A stretch of DNA of 64,000 nt from Eulemur rufifrons (GCF_041146395.1 NC_090984.1:83153114-83217113), one strand, 5' to 3'. Shown: positions 1 to 12,050, numbered from the stretch's first letter. Notes: generated by a model from the sequence alone, not told the origin. Numbers and translations are program-made.

Positions 1-565
1 ATACTCGTATTGGCTGTTTGGAAATTCTCTTTTTATAAAGCTTCTGTTCAAATCTTTTGCCTAATGTTTAAATATAATGTTTATCTTTTCATATTGATTT
101 GTAAGTGTCCTACCTACTGTTACTTTGTCAGTTATATGTGTTACAAAAATTTTTTTCCCATTCCATAATATCTTTTCACTCTCATTTTGGTGACTTTTAA
201 TGAATAGAAATTTTTTTTATGAGGATCTAATTTATTAAGCTTTTCTTTTATAGCTAAGCTTTTTATGTCTTATTTGAGAACTTTTTTCCAAACCTGAAAT
301 CATGAAACATTTTTCTATATTACTTTATAAAAGCTTTGTAGTTTTGCCTTTCACTCTTGGATTTTAACCCACCTGTGATTTATTTTGTGTATAGTGTGAT
401 GTAGATATCAAATTTTGTATTTTTACCATATAAATGATTATCCTAGTATCACTTATCAAAAAGTTCATCTTTTTCCTATTGATATTAAGTATCATCTCTG
501 TCACATATCAAGTTTCCAAATTTGTCTGTGCTTATTCCATTGGCCTGTTTTCCTAGGGGTTACAG
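1..565 (-). mobile_element. Old L1 (L1M class) fragment, ORF2 3' region, antisense
   Basis: The reverse strand follows the late ORF2 region of L1M elements; on the + strand this appears as runs like 'caaatcttttgcctaatgtt' and 'gacttttaatgaatagaaat'. It is cut by the window edge, heavily mutated and without an open frame. Confidence 0.75.
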
Positions 566-1194
566 ACTTACAGAGGCTGCCAGCACATGCTTGTAACTTC
601 CCCGGGATACGGTTTTTCTTTTCTTTCTTTTCTCCTCCTCACTGTTCAACATCAAAGAACTTTTTTTCTTAAGATCTCCTGAGGGGGCAGTGGGGAGGGG
701 GTGTTTGGGAGTGAAAGTGGGTTTCAGTTTACTTCTGGTTCATTCCCAAACTAAGGAAATAGCCCTTTAGGGTCCTGATTCCAGAAGGTTTCCTATTAGA
801 CTCTCCACCTTTGCCAGAACTTAAGACTTTTATTTCTGAACTTGTGGACCCTGAGAGTACATAAAAATAAAACCCAGGTTTCCTTAGTTGGTATATGTCC
901 TCAGAGACAACAGCAACTTTTGTGTTTTCCTTTTCCCTCTAGATTCTTATTGTCATTTAGATAAATCCTTACTATTTTATCACCTTTTCTCATGCTTTTC
1001 AGGCTTTTGAAATTTTATACAGCATTTTTAAGTTGTCTTCAACTGGAAGATTAGTATAAATAGTCTAGCCTGCTACACTACCCAAAACATAACTCAATTT
1101 AAGTTTTCAGATTGTCAAATAAGTATGGGAACAGGGAGGGAATCTCTTAAATGAAATAACTAAAATTATTTAGTAAAAAATTAGAACAAGATCA
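566..1194. other. No gene seen; AT-rich, possibly L1-derived
   Basis: No credible ORF or RNA gene. The part around 880-1080 may be an old antisense L1 3' region, but I cannot place it securely. Confidence 0.5.
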
Positions 1195-1500
1195 GTTAAT
1201 TAAAAATGTACAGGAGATAGTCAATCCTGTATTTTAGAAGTAAATCATAGCAATAAGTACTTCTCATATTAAAAAAGAGAAAGAGAAAAAGAACACAGAT
1301 CCTAAGTAAATGGGATTAAAAATGAAAGATACATGAAAGAATGAGAAAAAAATATAAGTAAACTAAAAACCGATCCTTTGGGAGGGTGAGAGGTAAGGAA
1401 GACAAGCTTAAATTAATCAGGAAAATAACACAAAACCAACAAAATTAAAAATAAAGGAGATATGACAATGATAAAAATTAGCAAATGCAGGAAGATAGTT
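1195..1500 (+). mobile_element. L1M ORF2 fragment, left part
   Basis: A-rich sequence resembling an L1 ORF2 stretch ('taatcaggaaaataacacaa', 'ataaaggagatatgacaat'). It seems to belong with 2256-3030 on the same strand, with an LTR between them. Region 1501-1680 is unassigned. Confidence 0.5.
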
Positions 1501-1680
1501 GGTGCCAGTAATTTTCAGTCTGCTCCCCAGATCTGCAGGGGAGCAGGGAGCATGAGAGGAGCAGGCCAGGCATCAAATCAGGAAGGGTCCAGACCTTTCC
1601 CCATCGGGTCACCCAGAGCAGCTCCATCTACAATGATACTTAGACTTGACCAAAAATACCACACAGAAAAGATAAGCATT

Positions 1681-2255
1681 ATAAATTGTGTTGGGGTTCC
1701 CCAAGATCACCCCTAGTTTCAAGGATTCTCTAGGAGGACTCACAGGATTCAGCATATAGTTGTACTCATGGCCATGGTTTATTACAGTGAAAGGATACAA
1801 AGGAAAATCACCAAAGGGAAAGATCACATGGAGTGAAGTCGGAAGAAAACCAGGCCCAAGCTTTCTCGAGCCTTTTCCCAGTGGAATCAGTCACACCAAT
1901 ACGCTTCATTTTCCAGCAACAAACTGACAACACCTGTGAAGTGTTGTCTATCAAGGATGCTCATTGGAGACTCAGTGCCCAAGGTTTTGTGGGGAGTTGG
2001 TCACATAAGCAGCCTCTTCCTGGCACAGACAAAAATTTCAGACTCCTAGAAGGAAATCAGGTGTTCAGCATAAACTATGTTGTGTGCACAAAACAGTCTG
2101 TGCAGTAAACCTCCCTTATCATGTAGGGAATGGCAGGAGCCCTCCCAAAATCTAGGTTTCTAGATGTCAACCACATGCAGGTGACCTTGCAAACAGGCCT
2201 TTCTAAAAATAGCAGTCTCAGGCCAGCTATCTTAATTCTTTCCTACATGCAAAAT
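1681..2255. mobile_element. Retroviral-type solitary LTR, family uncertain
   Basis: A moderately conserved block opening 'tgtgttggggttccccaag' and passing through 'gactcagtgcccaaggtttt' matches a common mammalian ERV LTR type that I cannot name with certainty. It lies between two L1 ORF2 fragments of like orientation, as expected for insertion into an L1. There are no viral genes. The open frame at 1833-2108 falls inside it and is considered chance. Confidence 0.55.
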
Positions 2256-3030
2256 TTTATAAGAAAAAAAAGCAAAGTATCATTCTTAACTGATATTACT
2301 GTATATCTAGAAAATATAAAGGAATCATCTGATAAACTATTAAAATAAGATAAATATGACAATATAAAATGTATAAAAATTGGTAACATTTTTATATACT
2401 AGCAGTAACATATACAAAAACAAACAAACAAACATAAAGGTCCTGTTTGCAATAGCAACTGATATATAATGCCTGGAAATAACCTTAACAGGATATGTAG
2501 TAACAACATGAAGAAAAAATTAAGAAATGTAAAATAAGACTTGAGAAAGTAACTAGATGATTCTTCCTGGTTAGGAAGACTGAATGGGAAAATAACAATG
2601 TCTAAAATTAATTTATAGATAATCCCATTCAAACTCTTTACTGCTTTGAGTCCCTTCTTTAAAAGAAAAAATTTTTTTTTTTTTTTTTTTTTTTTTGCCT
2701 ACTTTGACAAAATCATCTTAAAGTTCCTTGGAGAATAAAAAGGGAAGAAAATTCTGAAAAAAATAGTTGTGGTCAGGTTAGTCCTATCCTGTTTTAATCA
2801 TATTACAAAGATATGGTAATTAAAACAATGTGGTAATTGTACAAAGAATAGACTAGATCGATGAAATAGACAAGTCCAAATATGACCTTATTATATGAAC
2901 AAAGGGCACCTCATAAATCAAGGAAGACAAAGGTTAGTCAATATATAAAATAGGAATAACTGTTTAACAATTTGGAGGACATTAATCTAGACCACATTTT
3001 GTTTTTAAAGAAAGCCAAATATATCTCATC
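2256..3030 (+). mobile_element. L1M ORF2 fragment, right part
   Basis: It follows the L1 ORF2 3' region in order: the 'tatactagcagtaaca' segment, then 'taatttatagataatcccat', then 'gtaattaaaacaatgtggta'. A 26-base T run at 2671-2696 interrupts it. Many stops, so not functional. Confidence 0.7.
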
Positions 3031-3224
3031 TTAGTACTTCAAATGGCCATTGTATGACACATAATTAAAACCAAGATGTGTTTGGCTTTGAAAATGATTT
3101 ACAGTTACAGTATTATATGCTACTTCTCTATGTCCAAAAATAAGTAAAAGGGCAGACAGGCCTGGGGAAAATACTGCAAAAGATTAATATTTTTTATATA
3201 TGAATAAATATATACAGTTGTGCA

Positions 3225-3765
3225 TGGCTTAATGACAGGATACATTCTGAAAAATGTGTCATTTGGCAATTTTGTCATTATTGTACATCATAGAGTATAC
3301 TTACACAAACCTAGATGGTATAGCCTACCACACAGCTAGGCTAAATGGTATAGCCTATTGCTCCTAGGCCACAAACCTACAGTATGTTACTGTACTGAAT
3401 AGTATAGGCAATTGGAACACAAAGTAAAGTATTTATGTATCTAAACATAGAAAAGGTACAGTAAAAATATGGTATAAAAGATTTTTTTTAATGGTATACC
3501 TGTACAGGGCATTTACCATGAATGGAGCCTGCAGGACTGAAAATTGCTCTGGGTGAGTCGGTGAGTGAAAGGTGAGTGAATGTGAAGGCCTAGGACATTA
3601 CTATACTCTACTGTAGCTTTATAAACACTGTACACTTAGGCTACACTAAATCTATAAAAGTTATTTTTCTTTCTTCAATAATAAATTAACCTTAGCTCAC
3701 AGGATGACCACTGTCATACATTCAGTCCATTGTTGACTGAAACATTGTCATGCGGTGCATGACCG
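3225..3765. mobile_element. Non-autonomous Tigger-type (TcMar) DNA transposon
   Basis: The element starts 'cagttgtgcatggcttaatg' and ends with the inverted equivalent ('catgcggtgcatgaccg'), with a TA dinucleotide on each side as expected for Tc1/mariner insertion. The interior ('acctagatggtatagcctac') matches Tigger3/Tigger4-type sequence from memory. It is internally deleted with no transposase frame. Confidence 0.85.
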
Positions 3766-3799
3766 TATTACATCTTTACATGAAGCAGAGGTTAGAGTA

Positions 3800-3960
3800 G
3801 AAAGTAACCTGTCCAAGGCTGTGTGGCCTTGGATAAGTTATTTAGCTTCTCTGAGCCTCACCTTCTTTCCTTCTTGTAGGTTGTCACAAGGATTAAATAT
3901 ATGTAAAGCTCTTAGCATAATATTGGAAATATTACGGCTGTTCAACAAATGATAGCTAGT
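3800..3960 (+). mobile_element. MIR SINE fragment
   Basis: Matches the MIR core ('gtgtggccttggataagtta', 'tctctgagcctcacc') and 3' part. Old and diverged. Confidence 0.7.
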
Positions 3961-4012
3961 TAGTAGTGGTGGTGATAGTGGTAGTGACAGGTGGTAGTGG
4001 TAGTGACAGGAA
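3961..4012. repeat. GTGGTA-rich minisatellite
   Basis: Repeating 'ggtggtagtggtagtgacag'-like units directly after the MIR. Confidence 0.75.
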
Positions 4013-4039
4013 GTTACTAAATAAGAAACGTTAAGTCTC

Positions 4040-4660
4040 CAAAAGAAAAATGCATAAAAAACGGGAACAGACAATGCTCAAAGGAGGAAATAAAACTCAT
4101 AAACTTGGGAAAATGTTCATCCTCACCAAAAGTCAAAGAAATTCATATGAAAACAATGTGATGGCATTTTTTTGGGCCCACTAAATTACCAAAACACTTT
4201 TAAAACAGTAGTGCCCAGTGCTGGAAGGGGGTATTGAAATTGGTATGTTCATATATTGCTGATAACATATAAATTGGTACAACTCTCTTAGGAAGTGCAG
4301 TGGAAATATGTACTGTCATTTCAAAAAGGATCATATTCTCAGATTCAGCAATTTCAAGGCTAAGATTCAATCCCATGAACAGAACCACAAACATGGAAAT
4401 GCTACGCATACATACAAATGTTAAGTGTGGTTCTTGAATAATTGGAAACAATCTAGCAGTCCAGCAATAGGGGGAATGTTTATAATTTACTCAGTAGATA
4501 TGATGACTACAATGTTACTACATAGAAAATACTTACAATAAGAGAAAATAAAGCAGGATGCCACATTTTATATGTATTGTATAGCAGACAAAACTGGAAA
4601 GACATATTTCAAATTAGAAAAAGTAATTATATGAAAGTGGTATTATGATAGAGAATTAAT
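4040..4660 (+). mobile_element. L1M 3' region fragment
   Basis: Old L1 sequence ('aaaatgttcatcctcacc', 'aattggaaacaatctagcag') without an intact frame. Confidence 0.65.
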
Positions 4661-5940
4661 ACTTTTATAATTTTAAAATTATAGTTAATTAAAAATAGAT
4701 TTTCATGATTATATCCAAATAGGCTCTTTCTCTTTTAAATGACACCAAACTTTAACCTCAAAACTCTTGACAAATCCTGATGGCCCTGAATTTTTATATT
4801 GCTCCTCTAGAGGGAGCACAAGTACTTAAAATACTTCATAACCACAACTTGATCTGTTTCACAATAGTCAAAAATTTTGAGAGGTGAAAGAAAACACACT
4901 AGTCTTAGATACAGAAGACGATTTCTAGCTATAAGTCATTTAGTTTCTACTATTAGTGCTGCTTTTAAGTGACACAGACTTTCTCCCATAGAATATAGTA
5001 AAATAATCTTTTTGAGTTGAAGCTCTCAGTGGAGAGGAAGATGATAAAAAGGAAAAGAAAATCAAGGATGAAAACTACCTCAAAGCCCCAATATTACTGA
5101 GGGAGAATTAAATAATGTTTTTTATTTGTTTGTTTTTAGTATCCTATTATATCCGTGGAACCCAACCTATATCCGTTGGGTTCCACGGAGCACCAGGAAA
5201 AAGAAAAGAAAGTATTTGTAGCTTTGATGTGTTGGTTAATTTGGCTAGAGGTCTACCAGGCAGGAAAAATCTGAACGACCCACTTTGGGGCCTGAAATGT
5301 GTCTCTCCTGCTATGCCAATTGCAAAAGGAGATGGGGTTTAGCTTTGGACAGTCCTCAGGGCTCAGGCACTTTCTAGCTCTGAGTCCACTCTAAATGTTC
5401 TCATGTTTATTGGATTTGAATTTCAAAAATCCTAAATAAGGTGCCTAATCTCCTTCTTGTAACCCAGTTTCTCTCAAAACTACTTGGAACCAAGGACAAC
5501 AGGAAGAGCCACAGCTTCTTCAGAAGTATTTATTCGTCCCTCCATCTTTATATGCCCAGAAAACAACAAAGGCAATAAAAGATGGGGACAGTAGGAACCT
5601 ACAGACTTTTTTCTGGTACTTAACTTGAACAATGAGAATCTTCTCAGGTAAGATAACAAGTCCTAGCAGCTCTCTGGGCTAATAGGCATCAGAGCAGCAG
5701 GTAAGACTATGTCTCATGGGATCCAGAGGTAGAAATGCCCCATAAAACTCTCCTATTTGGGGATGGCTTGTTCAAGAATCTTATTCTCTATATTCGCTGC
5801 AGTCAGATAGATAAAATAAAAGGCCAGGATCCTGGACTACCATCCTAGCTGTGGAGTCCTTGCCCCAAAGGGAGGTGCTATGCTTCACTACCTGCCTGTA
5901 AGAGTCTCCTCATCCATCTTCTTTCCCCTTTCAGACTACT
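4661..5940. other. No gene seen; unique DNA containing one strong hairpin
   Basis: No credible coding exon. It contains the perfect inverted repeat at 5153-5188 listed separately. The frame at 5115-5342 spans that hairpin and has no recognisable content. Confidence 0.6.
5153..5188. repeat. Perfect 14-bp inverted repeat with 8-base loop
   Basis: The arms are 'ccgtggaacccaac' (5153-5166) and its exact reverse complement at 5175-5188, separated by 'ctatatcc'. It does not match a DNA transposon terminus that I know. Confidence 0.95.
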
Positions 5941-6330
5941 ACTACATATTATTATCATCATTATTTCATTATTATTTATAAAGGATGTGTGCATTGTGGA
6001 AAGTTACCCAATATACCCCCAAACTCCTGCTTATTTTACTTAAGGTTCTCCAGCTTTCCATGTCACTACATTTTCATCTTGTCTAATACCTAGTCCATAC
6101 TCCAATTTCCATAATTTGTTCCCCAAATGTCCTTTACAGTTCATTTGTCCAAACCACAGCCCAATGCAAGACCATGCCTTGCATCTTGTTATGTCACTTC
6201 AGTCTCTTGATCTAGCACAGCCCCTCTTTCCTCTTTTTAATGACTCTGACTTATTGAAGAAACTGCCAGTTATTCTGATTTCTTTGTCTGCTTGCCAAGT
6301 TGCCATGCCATTCAACTTATTCAACTCCTG
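5941..6330 (-). mobile_element. ATT-rich simple repeat followed by L1M 3' UTR fragment, antisense
   Basis: 5941-5985 is a run of ATT/ATC triplets. From about 5986 the + strand resembles the reverse of an L1MB/MC-type 3' region ('cttgtctaatacctagtcca', 'gttatgtcacttcagtctct'). Confidence 0.55.
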
Positions 6331-6639
6331 AAATTTAAATCTGAAAGTTAAAGACAACAAAGTCAAGTTAATGTTTTAATAATATCATAGATGGTGTTGT
6401 ACTTCATGTTGCATTTTCATCATATCAGAGAAGATAAATATTAACCGGTTGCTAAGATTCAACCCCTGGATTAGGGTAATGACAGTCTGGGCCTTTTATT
6501 GAACAATTAATACCCCTTCCACCTCTTGCAACATGAAAGTAATCTCTACAGTGTTACTTTTGGTCTTATGTGAATGTCTAGTTACTGTTAATCACATACC
6601 TAAATGATTGTTTTAATAGCAATGGAACATCCTTGTCTC
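6331..6639. other. No gene or named repeat seen
   Basis: AT-rich DNA without an ORF of interest. Confidence 0.5.
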
Positions 6640-7110
6640 ATTAATCATTTTAATGGGGGTGACAGAATGCTGATTTTCTAATTCTGTCATTTCTTCCACA
6701 TTCTTGGTTAGCATTCTTCTGTAAAAAAGAACTTTCCCTTATCAATTTGGGCTATTTTGTTACTCTAATATATATTTTTTACATAAAGATTGGATAAATG
6801 CTTAATTCTTTCTCTTTAGTTACCAATTGTCAAAGTAAACGTCAATTCACATACCATCTCAAATGATGACTTTTTGGCTTCCTCTCTCTCTCCTTTTTTT
6901 TTTTTTTTTGGTATCTTACAGAGACACGGATTTTAAAATTCAGTGTGATTCAATCACAAAATCACTATTCTTTTTGATGTTCAAATTGTTGCAAATTTGG
7001 ACAGTGGCTGGGAGTCCCCTATTTGGGCATATTTTTTAATTTAGATTTTACAGATAACATTCCTTCCTTTGGACATTATCTTGGTCCCCAATTTATGCTT
7101 AGTATTTTTT
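6640..7110 (-). mobile_element. L1M/L1ME fragment, antisense
   Basis: Markers such as 'gatgttcaaattgttgcaaa' and 'ttctaattctgtcatttctt' match an old L1 in reverse. A 17-base T run lies near 6895. Confidence 0.6.
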
Positions 7111-7394
7111 GTTAATGTTCTTCCCTGGTCTTGGTTTATTTTTTTAAAGCCAGTCAAATTTAGCAGTGGGGTGCTCTTAGTTTAGACAATTCTCTTATAC
7201 TATATATCCATATATGTTTTGTCTAATATAAAAAACTTTCTATTTTTTAATTTTCCACTTAACATTTCATGCTCATATAAAATATTTATCTCTGGTCTGC
7301 CAAGTCAGTAATTTGTTGTCCATTTTCTTTTCAATTTTCAAAATGTTCCTGCTGTTGTCTCTTCTATTGTTTTTGTCTTCATGGGGAGGTAGGC
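7111..7394. other. No gene or named repeat seen
   Basis: AT-rich, low information. Confidence 0.5.
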
Positions 7395-7830
7395 AGTAGC
7401 CAGGGCATGAAGAGACTTGTATGCTGAGTTGAAGAATTTAGACTTCCACCTGAAGGCAAGGAGAGACATTGACTAGTTATAAGCAGGGGAGTATCGTGAT
7501 CAGATCTCCTTTTTGGAATGATCATCTAGGCCAGAATATGGAGAATTTAACAGAAGTGGACAAGAGTAGAGGCTGGAAACCCACTTAGGAACCTAACCTT
7601 CAGCAATTCAGGTAACCAGATCTAAGAAAGTGGCAGTGTGGATAGAATGAAGGGGACAGATCTGAAAGGTGTTTAGAAATAAATACCAATAAGATTACTT
7701 AGATGTAGAGGTGAAGGAAGAAGGAAGAGTTAAGGATGACTCCACGTTTCTGGCTTGCACAGCTGGGTGGGCAATGATGCCGTTCACTGAGATCGAGGAC
7801 AATGCATGTGAAACCAGTTTGAGAAGGAAG
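7395..7830 (-). mobile_element. LINE L2 fragment, antisense
   Basis: The + strand carries reverse-L2 markers such as 'ataagcaggggagtatcgtg' and 'aggatgactccacgtttctg'. The frame at 7695-8081 on the - strand overlaps it and is L2-derived, not a gene. Confidence 0.75.
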
Positions 7831-7879
7831 TATAGAATGTTGCCTTTATAAATATAATGCCAACTTCCACTACATCTTA

Positions 7880-8475
7880 ACCTCAAAGAGAGATAAACAA
7901 CCACACTTTCCCAGTGAATGCACTTTTCTACTCCAGGCAGCAATAGCACACCTTTTCTACTTGAAATTACCAACATTCCCCCTTCCCTCTTCAACAACCT
8001 CATCCTCTGCCACCAATCCCACCAACATACTGCATCTGTGCCCACACACACTGACTTCCATCTGGCTTCGGTGGAAGACATGTGCCTGTTCCTCTTTATG
8101 ATACGCCTCTACCTGTGCCCTAAATCCTTCTCCTCAACTTCTCAAGGTGTTTGTACTGGCAATTACTGATATTTTTCCTCTGTATCATCTTTTTCTCCCT
8201 GTCCATGGGATGATTTCCATCTACATGCTACTATCCATCTTAAAACAAACTTCTCTTGACCCCATGGCCCCTCCAACCACCACTAAATTTCTCAGCATAA
8301 TCATAGCTTTTCAAACTTATTCACATTGTTGTCTTCATTCCTATCTTTACTTTGTCACTTTCCATTTTTTTCCCATTCTCTCCTATGGCTCCTCTCAAAT
8401 CAGGTTTTTGTCCCCACCACTCCACCAAAAGAGTTCTCAGCAGGGTCCCCAGTGTAGGTACATCCTGCAAAAGTC
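7880..8475 (+). mobile_element. LINE L2 ORF2 fragment, sense
   Basis: Markers in sense orientation include 'ctccctgtccatgggatgat' and 'ttgtccccaccactccacca'. This explains the open frame at 8147-8491, which is decayed L2 reverse-transcriptase-region sequence. Opposite orientation to the L2 pieces on both sides. Confidence 0.7.
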
Positions 8476-8540
8476 AAGTCCAGCTATCTGACCCATCTTG
8501 TTAGAACTTTAAACAGCACCGGCCGAGTCCACCACTCCCT

Positions 8541-8790
8541 CCTTCATTCATTCAACACATTTATTGAGCACTTACTCTATGCCAGGCACTGTCCTAATCC
8601 TTGGGATACATCAATGAATTAAAAAGACAAAGATCCCTGCCCTCTGGGAACTTATATTCTAGAAGGGGGAAAGCATTAACAAGCAAAAAACAATAAATAA
8701 CAATAACTAAATTATGTAGTGTGTTAGAAGGCAATAAAGGCTATGGGAAAGAGAAAACATAGAACTCAGTAATGACCTGGAGGAGTTTCC
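8541..8790 (-). mobile_element. LINE L2 3' end, antisense
   Basis: Begins with the reversed L2 terminal repeat 'tcattcattcaacacattta' and continues 'gcacttactctatgccaggc', 'agatccctgccctctgggaa'. Confidence 0.85.
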
Positions 8791-9364
8791 CTTTTAACAT
8801 GTAATTATCACAATATCAAAACACACCCTAAGTGACAATACTTAATATCAAGTCAAATTATAGGATGGCTTTATATCTCCACATCATAAAAATGAATCAC
8901 ATTTTCATCTGCTGTCTTTCTTGAGTCAGTGCTCTTTTCTCTCCTCCTTCTCAATTTGATGTGAGGATACCAGAGAAAAGACAGAAGGAAAAGTGGAAAC
9001 TGAGGAGAAGGGATAGTGGGGATTTGGTATTTCCTAGTTTGAGATGCTCTGTATTGGGTGCTGGGGGCAGGCAACAGAAATGCAAGTGGCAAGCCTCCAG
9101 GGCCCAAGCTGACTCCTTCTTCACCCCCTTTTCAATTATGTCAAGTGATGGCTACTTCTAACAGTGGAGAGTATAGATCAGGGAACTCAAAGTATGATAA
9201 ACAGTCCAGGGGTGAAATTCTCTTACTTTTTGTTTTAATCTTAAAGAAAATAAATCTATTGTGTAAATATAATAAGTACGGATTTCATAGTAGGAATGGC
9301 AGCTTCTTTGCAAAAATGATGACAATTCCTTCATCCCTGTGTGTGTACCGAGACAGAGGCAGAG
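8791..9364. other. No gene seen
   Basis: Overlapping frames at 8871-9107 (-), 8961-9161 (+) and 9058-9429 (+) have no recognisable domains and lie in different frames of the same stretch. Confidence 0.5.
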
Positions 9365-9755
9365 TCTATTTCCCCCTCCTTTTATCCAGGCTGGCCTTGG
9401 GTCTTAGTTTATCTGATAGAATGTGGTAGAAGTGATGGTGTGAAACTCCCACATCTGGGCCTTACAGCCTCCACTTTCACCCTGTGGGAATACAGGGCTA
9501 GCACAGGAGCAAACTCAAGCTAACCTTTGGGAAGGCCCTGTGGGCTGATGCCTCCCAGACAAACCACTCCCTAGTCAGGCCACCAGATGACTATAGCCAC
9601 AAGAATAATCCCATGCAATACCAGCCCAAGAACCTCCTAGCTGAATCCAGCCCAACATTACTGACCCCACTTATCATGAAAAAATGACTATTTTAAACCA
9701 CTAAATTTTGGAGTGGTTTGTTACACAGAAATAAGTAACTGATATAACAGGTATT
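9365..9755 (+). mobile_element. LTR-like repeat, MaLR/ERVL type uncertain
   Basis: The end 'ggagtggtttgttacacaga' plus 'aaataagtaactgatat' is a familiar mammalian LTR-type terminus. Subfamily not determined. Confidence 0.45.
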
Positions 9756-9759
9756 AAAT

Positions 9760-10160
9760 ATTTTTAATTATAATTCATTGTTTTAAAATTGAGCATTGAT
9801 CTTTTATGCATTGAGCATTGAATTTTAGTAAGTAAATTTAATATTTATGAAGAGAAGGAACAGTGGGGTATGTACATACTGGGACCTATTTTTCAGTGAA
9901 AAGTCCACTAGCCATATATCTTGGTATAAGTGTTTATTTTTACAAAAATTAAACCATATTATACATAGTGTGTCATGACTCATTTCATTCATTTAACATT
10001 GTAGACATGTATCCATGTCAATAAATGCAGAGATATATTTTTAATAGTTACATAAATTTCCATTGAACATATAATATGTTTATAAAACTCCCTTTTGATG
10101 GACATTCAGGCTAGCTTTCAATACTTACATAATATAAATAATGCTGAAAGGAACTTCTTT
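9760..10160 (-). mobile_element. L1M 3' UTR fragment, antisense
   Basis: Contains the reversed L1 3' UTR landmarks 'aaatttccattgaacatata' and 'cccttttgatggacattcag'. Confidence 0.6.
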
Positions 10161-10184
10161 ATACTTAGAACTTTGAGTACTTAT

Positions 10185-10345
10185 CCTTTCAGCCTCAGTT
10201 TCCTCATCTGTAAAATGGAGATATCGCTGAACCTTCCTACAGAATTGTTATAAAGATTTATATGATAATGTGTATGAAGCCTTTAGCAGTTTGGGGGATG
10301 TAGTGAGTCCTTAATAAACTGTAGTATTTTCATTATTATTATCAT
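10185..10345 (+). mobile_element. MIR SINE fragment
   Basis: Core 'cctcagtttcctcatctgta' and 'aaaatggagata' followed by the typical MIR 3' part. Confidence 0.85.
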
Positions 10346-10429
10346 CTCATTATAAGCTTCTTTAGGGCAAGGACCATCTCAGCATTACTTAGGGGCTGGC
10401 ACATAACGCTCAATGTTAAAATAGTGGAC

Positions 10430-10635
10430 ACCTACTGAATGCTTCCTATGGGTCAAGCTCTGAGTTCAACAGCAACCTATGAAGTAGGTACTGCTATTAT
10501 GCCCATATTACAGATGAAGAATTTGAGGCACATAGTGGTGAGGTAACTTGCCTAAGGACACAGCTAAAATTTGAATTCAAGGCAATCTGACCCCAAAGCC
10601 CATGCCCTTGCCCTTAAAACTATACTGTGCTGCCT
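10430..10635 (-). mobile_element. MIR SINE, antisense
   Basis: 'tatgaagtaggtactgctat', 'cagatgaagaatttgaggca' and 'cacagctaaaatttgaattc' are the reversed MIR core. With the MIR at 10185 it forms a widely spaced opposed pair. Confidence 0.85.
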
Positions 10636-10700
10636 CGATAAATATAGAAATCTATATTTCTAGAAATCTAGAAATCTATATAATATATTCTAGAAATGCA
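10636..10700. repeat. AT-rich self-complementary tract
   Basis: Repeats of 'agaaatctata' and its partial complement, e.g. 'tatatttctagaaatctaga'. Confidence 0.7.
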
Positions 10701-11959
10701 ATTTCTGAATCTCAGGGCATGCATATTTTTAAGGCCTTTAATGCATATATGCAACATAAGCTATTTATTATGATGCTAATTCTTAAAAAAGCAGTTTATA
10801 AAATTTTATATACAATATTATTACAACTATGGAAAAATGCATAGAAGAAAAATTTAAGGGAACACATCAAAATGTTTAGTGACCATATCTGAGGGACAAT
10901 TAATGGGTGACTTTTTTCCCTCCTTCTATTTTTATAAAATTTCTATAATGAGTTGTTACTTTATACAAACAAGTTAAATAACCACAGCCTTGCTTTTGTG
11001 TTACATGTGCTTTTCAACCTTGCAGTTGGTTCTGTCCTTTGAAAGCAAACCTTTCTAAGAAAAGAGAATTTTCCTGATTAAATTGTATTCTTTATCCTCA
11101 ATCAATCTTAAAAAGGAAATTAGGATCAAAGGTAATCTGCCTTGCTAACGTTAGGGCAGTGACTCATTTGATCTGACTTCTGGTGCTAATAAGCAGTGTT
11201 GTTGATTTACCTTTCTGCTATTTCCAGTGTGAGGACAAGAGAACTGTTGTACTCTTCCATCCATTTGTAAAGCACTTATTGACTCAGGGTTTTGCAAAGA
11301 CTTTCTCAAATTGTTTCTCAAACAATCCTGTGAGCTTGTAATAAGTCCACCAAGCCTTGGATACACACACACACCTACATGAAAGCAAATGTAGCCAGAT
11401 AATAATTTGACATATTAACCTATGTATTTTTTTGCCCAGGACTTCCTGATACTCCAGGCCTTTCCTCTGTTTTCGCAGCAGCTAGGGTGTACTCTGCTTA
11501 CTGCCTCAGAGAAAGGACAAATATAACAGAACTTAAAGAACACAGACATCAGTTCTTGGCTTGTGACTCTGGAGAGCCTAGGCTTAGAGGAGGCCCAGAT
11601 CAGAGATAAGGAATAGCAAAGTTTCACCACTTCTCCCCAACTAGTTCCACAGGCTGTGGAGGAAGGAGGGTGAAATTCAAGAGAACAAGGAGAGCTTAGG
11701 TGTTAACACAGGGGTTTCTTGGGAAATGTGACCCTGTACCCCAAAAATCTCAGAGAGGTTTGGGGGATCTGAGAATACAGAAAACCCATGCGTCACTTCC
11801 TGGGTGGAAACAGGGCAAGCAGTACAAAACAATAGTTCTCTAAGCCTTACATGGTATGGAAACAGTGAGAATATTTCCCATGAGCACAAAAGTAATGAGG
11901 GCATGGAAAGAAAAGTGATCAGAGGTGACCAGTCTTTAAGTTTGCTCTTCTGCCAACTC
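10701..11959. other. No gene or named repeat seen
   Basis: Apparently unique DNA with short frames in conflicting phases and no protein signature. Confidence 0.5.
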
Positions 11960-12050
11960 AAACCTGCTGTAAATTTTAATTCTAGAATTTCCATTTGGTT
12001 CTTTTTTATAGTTTCTGCTTCTCCACTGAGACTCTCTTCTCAGTGGAGAA
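11960..12050 (-). mobile_element. L1 fragment (antisense) containing a perfect hairpin
   Basis: The + strand resembles a reversed L1 stretch ('tctagaatttccatttggtt'). At its end, 12019-12030 ('ttctccactgag') is perfectly complementary to 12039-12050 across an 8-base loop. Confidence 0.6.

Noticed and set aside
1681..2255. Possible retroviral gene content in the LTR block
   Set aside because: Only LTR sequence is present; no gag, pol or env-like frame here or near the other LTRs.
4803..4822. CTCF-like site 'ctctagagggagcac'
   Set aside because: It departs from the consensus at key positions and no supporting context is visible.
8147..8491. 114-codon frame that might be a small gene
   Set aside because: The sequence is decayed L2 ORF2 in sense orientation.
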